Shown one piece after another: positions 5,029-10,325 of a stretch of 10,325 bases of DNA (the first letter of the stretch is position 1; each line of letters starts with the position of its first letter). Below the pieces are notes generated by a model. The model worked only from the letters and a program-made list of their open reading frames with translations. It was not told the origin of the DNA and did no database searches. The position numbers and the translations under genes are program-made. This DNA is from UBA288 sp964461885 (lineage in GTDB: Archaea; Halobacteriota; Methanomicrobia; Methanomicrobiales; Methanospirillaceae): NCBI GenBank assembly GCA_964461885.1, contig CAYWVY010000070.1, forward strand, positions 1 to 10,325, in the 5' to 3' direction.

Positions 5029-6155
5029 GGATCCTGATAATCTCCCTGAGTGATCTTAAGCGTGACCCGCGCGTCTACCGGCAGCTGCTCTACCTCCGGG
5101 AACGGCACGCGGTGACCGTCATGGGCCTCACGGACCCCGCTATCGACGGCGTCGAGTACATCGCGGTCCCGCTCGTGAACCGCCCCGTCGCCCGTGGTGC
5201 CGTCGGCCTCTGCCACCTCCTCCGCCGGCACGCCACCATCGCGCGCCTGTCCCCCACGATCCTCCAGCCTTTCCAGGGCCGGCTCCGGCACCGGGAGTTC
5301 GACGCGATCGTCGCGAACGACTTCGACACGCTCTCGTTCGCCTTCGCCGTGAAAGGGAGCGCAAAGGTCGTGCTCGACGCGACCGAGTACGGCCCGCGGG
5401 AGTTCGAGGACGTCCTCTCCTGGCGCCTGATCCACCAGCCGTACGTCAGGTACCTCTGCCAGGAATATCTCCCGCGCTGCGACCTGGCGCTGACCGTCTG
5501 CGACGGGCTCGCGGACGAGTACGAGCGTGAGTTCGGCGTCCGGCCCGAGGTGATCTTCAACTCGTGCGAGTACCACGAGCTGGCGCCGTCTCCGGTCGAT
5601 CCTGCCCGCGTCCGCCTGGTCCATCACGGCGCGGCCATCCCTTCGCGTCGGATCGAGGCGATGATCGAGATGATGGACCACGTGGGCGACCGTTTCACCC
5701 TGGACCTGATGCTCGTCGAGGGGGCCGGCGAGGCCCGGTACTACCGGCACCTCGAGGAGCTCAGCTCATCGCGGCCGAACGTCGCGATGATCCCGCCCGT
5801 GCCCATGACCGGGATCGTCCCGGCGATCAACCCGTACGACATCGGTCTCTTCCTTCTCGAGCCGACGAATTTCAACTACCGGTACGCGCTGCCGAACAAG
5901 ATCTTCGAGTTCGTCCAGGCCCGGCTCGCGGTCGCGATCGGCCCCTCGCCCGAGATGGCCCGGCTGGTCCGGCAGTTCGGCTGCGGCGTGGTCGCGGACT
6001 CCTTCTTGCCGCAGGACCTCGCGGCGCGCCTCAACGCGCTCACGCCGGACGAGATCGTGGCCATGAAGCGGAACGCGGCGGCAGCGGCCGGTCCGCTCGC
6101 CCACGAGGAGACCATGCAGCGGTTCGACCGCCTGCTGTCCGAGGTCTGCCCGTGA
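5025..6155 (+). CDS. GT4-like glycosyltransferase
   Basis: This probable GT-B glycosyltransferase (376 residues) builds a surface glycan; its sugar specificity is unknown. It opens with the strand MRILIISLSDL and RDPRVYRQLLYLRER. DAIVANDFDTLS and LDATEYGPREFED sit in the acceptor domain. VIFNSCEYHEL precedes the second Rossmann domain, which starts at VRLVHHGAAIPSRRIEAM. The donor-side region has PYDIGLFLLEP, NYRYALPNKIFEFVQARLAV and GPSPEM. This set matches the minus-strand enzyme at 1916-3202, so the two are paralogues. The ATG at 5025 is supported by its alignment with the remnant at 3462. No Shine-Dalgarno is close to it; the GTGGAGG element lies about 53 nt upstream. The next gene begins 13 nt after the stop, so the two form an operon behind promoter copy B. 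Confidence 0.9.
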   Translation: MRILIISLSDLKRDPRVYRQLLYLRERHAVTVMGLTDPAIDGVEYIAVPLVNRPVARGAVGLCHLLRRHATIARLSPTILQPFQGRLRHREFDAIVANDFDTLSFAFAVKGSAKVVLDATEYGPREFEDVLSWRLIHQPYVRYLCQEYLPRCDLALTVCDGLADEYEREFGVRPEVIFNSCEYHELAPSPVDPARVRLVHHGAAIPSRRIEAMIEMMDHVGDRFTLDLMLVEGAGEARYYRHLEELSSSRPNVAMIPPVPMTGIVPAINPYDIGLFLLEPTNFNYRYALPNKIFEFVQARLAVAIGPSPEMARLVRQFGCGVVADSFLPQDLAARLNALTPDEIVAMKRNAAAAAGPLAHEETMQRFDRLLSEVCP

Positions 6156-6168
6156 CGGAGCGCGAACC

Positions 6169-7431
6169 ATGAAGAACGCCCTTTTGGTCGCGTACGAGTA
6201 CCCCCCGATCGGCGGCATCGGGATCATCCGGTCGCTCAAGTTCTCGAAGTACCTTTCGGCCTTCGGCTGGCACCCCCACGTCCTCTCCGTGCGGAACCCC
6301 GACCGGTTCTACAGCACGCTGACCCACGAGCCGGTCCCGGACGGCGTCACGGTCCACCGCTCCTGGAACGTCGCCAACAACCTCTCGGTCGTCGAGGGGG
6401 CCCTCCGCCGCCTCGGGGTCCAGTCCAGGCTGATCGTCCCCGACGCGTACGTCGGCTGGATCCCGGACACGGTCCGGGCGGGCCGGCGGATCATCCGCGA
6501 CCACGAGATCGACATGGTCTATGTCAGCGTCTCGCCGTTCTCGGCCTGCCGGATCGGCACGCGCCTCAAGGAGACGACCGGCCTTCCGCTCGTGATCGAC
6601 TTCCGGGACGCCTGGACGCTCGCGCCGAACCCGATCGCCTACGTCCACCCGGCCCTCCGCCGGAAGAACGAGCGACTCGAGGAGGAGGCGTTCCGGGCCG
6701 CGGACCGTATCGTGACCGCGACCGAGGGGATCGCCGAGCAGTACGCGGAGAAGTACCCGTTCGCCGCAAAGAAACTGGTCCCGATCCTGAACGGCTTCGA
6801 CTGCGACGACCTCCCGCGCCGGGTCGAGCCGTTTTCGAAGTTCACGATCGCCTACACCGGGTTCTTCTACGGGGCGCAGTCGCCCGAGACGTTCGCGAGG
6901 GCCCTCGGCCGGATCGTCCGCGAGGGGCTCATCCCTGCCGACGAGATCGAGTTCCTCTGGGCCGGGCGCGACGCCCCCTGGGTGCGCGAGATGCTCGCGC
7001 GCGAGGGGGCCGGACCCGTCGTCCGGTACGTCGGGCTCGTGCCCAAGGCCGAGGCGGACGCCATCCTCGCCCGCTCCCATCTCCTCTTCTTCCTGCTCGG
7101 CGAGAACGAGCACGTGAGCCAGACGCGGATCCTGACGGGCAAGATCTTTCCGTACCTCGCCTCGGGCCGGCCGATCCTGGCCATCGCCCCTCCGGGCGAT
7201 GCGCGCAACCTGATCGAGGCGTATGCAGGGGAGTCCGTAATCCTCGGGAACAGGGACGTCGACGGGGTCGTTCAAGCGATCCTCGACGCCTTCGCCCGGT
7301 GGAAGGCCGGCGACCTCCCGATCGAAGCCGGGCCGCGCACAGTGGAGTTCCGGCGGCGGTACAACTATCGCGTGCGCACGGGCGAGCTCGCCGCCGTCTT
7401 CGACGAGGTGTCGGCGAGAAGTCGGGTATAG
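6169..7431 (+). CDS. GT4-like glycosyltransferase
   Basis: This 420-residue enzyme is a probable GT-B glycosyltransferase of the surface-glycan pathway. The N-terminus has LLVAYEYPPIGGIGIIRSLK, the glycine-rich loop after the first strand seen in many GT4-type enzymes. DMVYVSVSPFSACRIG, LVIDFRDAWTLAPNP and ADRIVTATEGIAEQY follow in the acceptor domain. PILNGFDCDDL and FTIAYTGFFYGAQSPE mark the hinge and second domain. The C-terminal region has KIFPYLASGRPILAIAPPGD, which stands where GT4 enzymes usually carry the E-x7-E motif; the usual first Glu is not evident. It follows the gene at 5025 by 13 nt with only a weak purine run before the ATG. Its last 67 bases overlap the 3' end of the converging glycosyltransferase. 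Confidence 0.88.
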   Translation: MKNALLVAYEYPPIGGIGIIRSLKFSKYLSAFGWHPHVLSVRNPDRFYSTLTHEPVPDGVTVHRSWNVANNLSVVEGALRRLGVQSRLIVPDAYVGWIPDTVRAGRRIIRDHEIDMVYVSVSPFSACRIGTRLKETTGLPLVIDFRDAWTLAPNPIAYVHPALRRKNERLEEEAFRAADRIVTATEGIAEQYAEKYPFAAKKLVPILNGFDCDDLPRRVEPFSKFTIAYTGFFYGAQSPETFARALGRIVREGLIPADEIEFLWAGRDAPWVREMLAREGAGPVVRYVGLVPKAEADAILARSHLLFFLLGENEHVSQTRILTGKIFPYLASGRPILAIAPPGDARNLIEAYAGESVILGNRDVDGVVQAILDAFARWKAGDLPIEAGPRTVEFRRRYNYRVRTGELAAVFDEVSARSRV

Positions 7432-8615
7432 ACTTCAAGGAGGCGCACCCCGATAGCCTCCCACGAGAACTGCCGGCCGTACTTACGGATCTGGTCGATG
7501 TCCCATGCCCTGTCGAGGCCCGCGAGGATCGCGTCTGCGAGCCCGACCGGGTCGGCCGGGTCGACGAGCAGGCCGTAGTCGTCGGAGTCGATGATCTCGG
7601 GGATGCCGCCGACACGGGTGCCGACGAACGGCCGGGCACACCCCAGGGCCTCGAACATCACGGTCGGGTTCCCCTCGTTCAGGCTCGACATCACGAAGAG
7701 ATCGGCCGCGTTCATCCAGATCGGGACGAGCGCATCCTCGACGAACCCGAGGAGCCGTACACGGTCCGAGAGGCCGAGCCCGTCAATCCGGCCCTGCAGC
7801 TCCTCGCGGAGCGGGCCGCTGCCGCCGATGCAGCAGAGAACGTCGTCCCGGGCGTCGACCACGCGGCGCATGGCCTCGACGAGGTGCGCGAACCCCTTCT
7901 GTTCGACCAGGTACCCGAGGGAGAAGAGGACCTTCGCATCGATCGGGAGGCCGAGCCGCCGCCGGCAGTCGTCGCGGTCCAGGGGCTGGAACTCGGGCGG
8001 GTAGCCGTTCGGGATCGAGAGGACGTGCGGGTTGTGCCGCTCGAGAAGCGGGACGTCGCGCCGGTTCACGCGGACGATCGCGTCCTGCGCCTGCCAGGCC
8101 GCGACCACGAGGGGATGCGCCGTCGCCGCCTCCTCGGCCAGCCAGCCCGAGTCCTCGTGGACCGTGAGCACGCTCGGGACGCCGTACGTCTCCTTGAGGC
8201 GGCGGGCGATGTGGCCGGACGGCCAGGTGAAGTGGGCGTGGACGAGATCGAACCGGATCCCCTTCGAGCGGATCAGCCGCTCGACGGCGCGGACGCGGAG
8301 GTCGAGGTAGGGCTTTGTCCACTCGAGCAGGGGGAGGCGGAGACGGCGCGGGACAAAGAGGGCGCGGGGGAAGTACACCTCGACGTTGCCGTAGCGGTAG
8401 TCGCGGCAGAACCGATCGCTCGCGACGCGTCTCCCGCTGAGCGGGACGGGCGCGATCACGATCACGCGGCCGAAGGCCTTCCGAATCGGTTCGAGCTGGT
8501 GCTTGACGAAGATCCCGCCGATGTACCGATTCGCCTCGTCGGGAAAGTCCGGAGCGATCACGAGCAGGGTCCGGCCGCCGAGCGCCCCCGATTCCGCCGC
8601 GTCCGCCCCGTCCAT
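7365..8615 (-). CDS. GT4 family glycosyltransferase
   Basis: This 416-residue protein is a clear GT4 retaining glycosyltransferase. It opens with TLLVIAPDFPDEANRYIGGI and FVKHQLEPI. FDLVHAHFTWPSGHIA and VPSVLTVHEDSGW lie in the acceptor domain, IPNGYPPEF at the hinge, and LFSLGYLVEQKGFAHLVEAM at the start of the donor domain. It also has GSGPLREELQ and the E-x7-E region EGNPTVMFEALGCARPFVGT with VGGIPE. The ATG at 8615 is chosen because a good Shine-Dalgarno (AGGAG) overlaps the stop of the upstream methyltransferase and stands 6 nt before it; the open frame reaches back to 8930 only as an antisense-free extension inside the methyltransferase. Start and stop are 10 nt apart, so the two genes are co-transcribed. 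Its 3' end overlaps the converging gene (7365-7431). Donor sugar and acceptor are unknown. Confidence 0.93.
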   Translation of the reverse strand: MDGADAAESGALGGRTLLVIAPDFPDEANRYIGGIFVKHQLEPIRKAFGRVIVIAPVPLSGRRVASDRFCRDYRYGNVEVYFPRALFVPRRLRLPLLEWTKPYLDLRVRAVERLIRSKGIRFDLVHAHFTWPSGHIARRLKETYGVPSVLTVHEDSGWLAEEAATAHPLVVAAWQAQDAIVRVNRRDVPLLERHNPHVLSIPNGYPPEFQPLDRDDCRRRLGLPIDAKVLFSLGYLVEQKGFAHLVEAMRRVVDARDDVLCCIGGSGPLREELQGRIDGLGLSDRVRLLGFVEDALVPIWMNAADLFVMSSLNEGNPTVMFEALGCARPFVGTRVGGIPEIIDSDDYGLLVDPADPVGLADAILAGLDRAWDIDQIRKYGRQFSWEAIGVRLLEVYTRLLADTSSKTAASSPVRTR

Positions 8616-8625
8616 TCCCGTCTCC

Positions 8626-9327
8626 TCAGCGTGCGAGCACCAGCAGCGAGTAGCCGCCGAAGAGCCGAACGGCGAGGTCGGGGGCGACCGGGTAGACCAT
8701 CCGCCGGCCCACGTTCGCGAGCGAGTCTTTCCAGCCGTACGCGTGCGGCAGGGTGTACCCGGGTGTATAGCAGGTGTCGAGCACCTCGTAGCCGCAGTCG
8801 GCGAGGAGGGCGAGGGCGAGTTCTTTCGTGAAGGAGTGGACGTGCCCGCTCTTCTGCCGCTGCGAGAGGAGGAAGCCCCGGTAGACCATCGAGAGCGCGA
8901 AGAGTTCGAGCGGGATGTGAAAGACCGCATGGTCCGCGCGCCCCTTCAGGCCCCGTAGGAAGCCGAAGCAGTCCTCGACGTGCTCGACCACGTCGATGCA
9001 GAGCAGCAGGTCGAACAAGACCGAGGGGTCCTCGGCACGGAGGTCGGCGAGGCGGAATTCCAGGCCTGGGGCCTCGCGCCTGAGGCAGAGCTCGTGCGCC
9101 TGCGGCGAGACCTCGTACCCCGTGAAGGTCGCGCCGGGCATCCGGCCCCGGAGCTCCGAAATGACGCCGCCCGCGCCGCACCCGACCTCGCCCACGCGCT
9201 CCGGGCGGAGCCCGTTGCGTTCGAGCAGCGCATGGATCCACGCCGCCTTCAGCGGCGCGTCCTCCTCGTGCCAGCCCGGGTTCGCCGCGAGGTATGCACC
9301 GTCGCGATAGCGGTCGCCGACCTCCAC
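8626..9327 (-). CDS. Class I SAM-dependent methyltransferase
   Basis: This 233-residue protein has the class I methyltransferase fold: VGEVGCGAGGVISEL is the SAM-binding motif I, TGYEVSP carries the acidic residue that contacts the ribose, and FDLLLCIDVVEHVEDCFGFL is the motif typical of the Methyltransf_11/23 groups. The C-terminal half (HSFTKELALALLADCGYEVL) also fits. It probably methylates a sugar or other small molecule in the glycan pathway; the substrate cannot be read from the sequence. The start is GTG at 9325-9327, 2 nt after the stop of topoisomerase VI subunit A, with a G-rich stretch (GGGGGTG) in the end of that gene as likely ribosome-binding site. It therefore depends on transcription coming through the topoisomerase gene unless an internal promoter exists. 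Confidence 0.9.
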   Translation of the reverse strand: MEVGDRYRDGAYLAANPGWHEEDAPLKAAWIHALLERNGLRPERVGEVGCGAGGVISELRGRMPGATFTGYEVSPQAHELCLRREAPGLEFRLADLRAEDPSVLFDLLLCIDVVEHVEDCFGFLRGLKGRADHAVFHIPLELFALSMVYRGFLLSQRQKSGHVHSFTKELALALLADCGYEVLDTCYTPGYTLPHAYGWKDSLANVGRRMVYPVAPDLAVRLFGGYSLLVLAR

Positions 9328-9329
9328 TC

Positions 9330-10325
9330 TTACAGCACCCCCATCTCGGTCAGCCGTGCCGGCAGGTACTCCTTGGTTACGAAGTCGAGGCCACGGGCCG
9401 CGAAGGCCTGCTGCTCGGTCTTCAGGCCGAGCTCGAGCTGCCGCTTGATCTGGTAGCGCCAGTACTCCGTGTCAAAGCGCGGGTCGGTCAGCTCGGACTT
9501 CAGGGCCTGCACGTCCTTGTCCGTCAGCTTGTCCGACGGCAGGTTGTAGTCCGCGATGTCGCTCGGCTGGACGCCGATGAACTGCGCGCGCGGCGTCGCG
9601 AGCAGCTCGGACATGTGCGCGCTCTTGATCGAGCCGTACGCCACCGAGGCGTAGATCCGGTACGACCAGGGGTCGCCGTCCGTGAAGACCGTCACCGGGA
9701 GATCGAACTTGTCGCTGAGCATGTGGAGCACGCGCCGCGTCGAGCGCGCAGGCTGGCCCTTCAGGTGGACCAGGATCGCGTCGTGCTCTTCGTCGAAGCC
9801 GTTCTCCTGCAGCCGCGCGTACATACCGCCGGTCTCGATCGCGATCACCATCTTCGCGTCGTGCTCGACGAGCTCGAGCCCCTCGACGTTGTTCGGGATC
9901 CCGTACCCGGCCTCGCCCACGTCGTCCCGGCAGTGGATCTCCTTGACCCCGCGCCGGGTCGTCTCCCGGATCCGGAGCGGCCCGAAGACCGTCGCGCCGT
10001 CCTCCTCGGGCCGGAGATGAAAGGCCTCGCGCTGGAGCGAGGTCAGGATCTCCAGGTCCTCGATCAGGTAGTTCGACTCGTCCTGCGCGCCGAACTTGGC
10101 GCGCTTCCAGCCCTCCGAGATGTAGTAGAGCTCTCTGAGGGTCGAGGACCGGTTCTCGGCGAGCTGCTGCTTCAGGAAGCCGATCACGAAGGCCATCTTG
10201 AGCAGGTGGAGCGCGGACTTGGCCGTGTGGGCCGACCGGAGGCTCTCCTTCTCGCCGTACTTCCAGACCTCGGACTCGTCGTCGAACTCGATGTTCTGCT
10301 TGGTCCGGGTCGGGAGCGCGATCGA
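9330..10325 (-). CDS. top6A: DNA topoisomerase VI subunit A (Spo11 homologue), N-terminus beyond window
   Basis: This is the DNA-cleaving subunit of the type IIB topoisomerase, which with subunit B relaxes and decatenates DNA by an ATP-dependent double-strand passage. The frame is open to the right edge, giving 331 visible residues; the family is about 365-390 long, so some 35-60 N-terminal residues are missing. The winged-helix cleavage motif TLRELYYISEGW holds the catalytic tyrosine at visible residue 68 (second Tyr, by alignment with Spo11 R-D-x-x-Y). The TOPRIM domain has the metal-binding glutamate 164 in VIAIETGG and the acidic pair of TDGDPW at residues 216 and 218. The end reads LPARLTEMGVL then TAA. 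An internal ATG at 10196 is not the start, because family sequence continues before it. Subunit B is often adjacent in archaea and may lie just beyond the right edge. Confidence 0.96.
   Translation of the reverse strand, partial: SIALPTRTKQNIEFDDESEVWKYGEKESLRSAHTAKSALHLLKMAFVIGFLKQQLAENRSSTLRELYYISEGWKRAKFGAQDESNYLIEDLEILTSLQREAFHLRPEEDGATVFGPLRIRETTRRGVKEIHCRDDVGEAGYGIPNNVEGLELVEHDAKMVIAIETGGMYARLQENGFDEEHDAILVHLKGQPARSTRRVLHMLSDKFDLPVTVFTDGDPWSYRIYASVAYGSIKSAHMSELLATPRAQFIGVQPSDIADYNLPSDKLTDKDVQALKSELTDPRFDTEYWRYQIKRQLELGLKTEQQAFAARGLDFVTKEYLPARLTEMGVL

Noticed and set aside
6040..7275. Minus-strand open frame of about 411 codons
   Set aside because: Antisense to the glycosyltransferases at 5025-7431; repetitive Asp/Arg/Val-rich composition typical of GC-rich shadow frames.
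7299..8831. Long plus-strand open frame of about 510 codons
   Set aside because: It lies antisense to a clear GT4 gene with family motifs, has no recognisable domain, and is explained by high third-position GC leaving the opposite strand open.
1..10325. CRISPR array, tRNA, rRNA, insertion sequence with terminal repeats
   Set aside because: No regularly spaced repeats, cloverleaf-like sequence, rRNA-like stretch or transposase motif was seen on either strand by eye.

Overview
The window is GC-rich DNA, most likely archaeal. The right edge carries subunit A of DNA topoisomerase VI, an enzyme typical of archaea. The only clear AT-rich promoter elements are archaeal-type TATA boxes (TTTATA) in an otherwise GC-rich background. 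The proteins are arginine-rich rather than strongly acidic, which argues against a typical haloarchaeon. I cannot name the lineage; a high-GC euryarchaeote (Methanomicrobia-like or Thermoplasmatota-like) is a guess. Topo VI also occurs in a few bacteria and in plants, so the domain call is strong but not absolute.

Layout. (1) 1-1911 (+): an asparagine synthase (AsnB type), cut by the left edge. (2) 1916-3202 (-): a GT4-like glycosyltransferase facing it, 4 nt away. (3) 3203-5024: a recombined, partly decayed stretch. It is framed by two direct copies of a promoter/leader segment (3221-3424 and 4783-4987), each followed by the same glycosyltransferase start. The left copy drives only a truncated glycosyltransferase remnant. 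Between the copies lie a frameshifted small helix-turn-helix gene, a short coupled ORF, one intact hexapeptide-repeat acyltransferase (4192-4647) and two further scraps of coding sequence. (4) 5025-6155 and 6169-7431 (+): two GT4-like glycosyltransferases in one transcription unit behind the right promoter copy. (5) 7365-9327 (-): a GT4 glycosyltransferase and a SAM-dependent methyltransferase, read from the right in line with (6) topoisomerase VI subunit A (9330 to the right edge, -).

How it works together. Asparagine synthase, four glycosyltransferases, an O-acetyl/acyltransferase and a methyltransferase form the usual accessory content of a surface-polysaccharide or protein-glycosylation locus. 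The sugars would be assembled in the cytoplasm on a lipid carrier and decorated by acylation, amidation or methylation. Topoisomerase VI marks the housekeeping edge of this island. The methyltransferase and its neighbouring glycosyltransferase follow it so closely (2 nt, then 10 nt) that they probably share its transcript.

The most notable feature is the duplicated promoter/leader. A 42-nt block containing the TATA box is identical in the two copies (57 nt with one mismatch when extended), while flanking DNA and the adjoining coding sequences have diverged clearly. This points to constraint or gene conversion on the promoter core and suggests a way by which glycan gene cassettes are swapped under a common control element.
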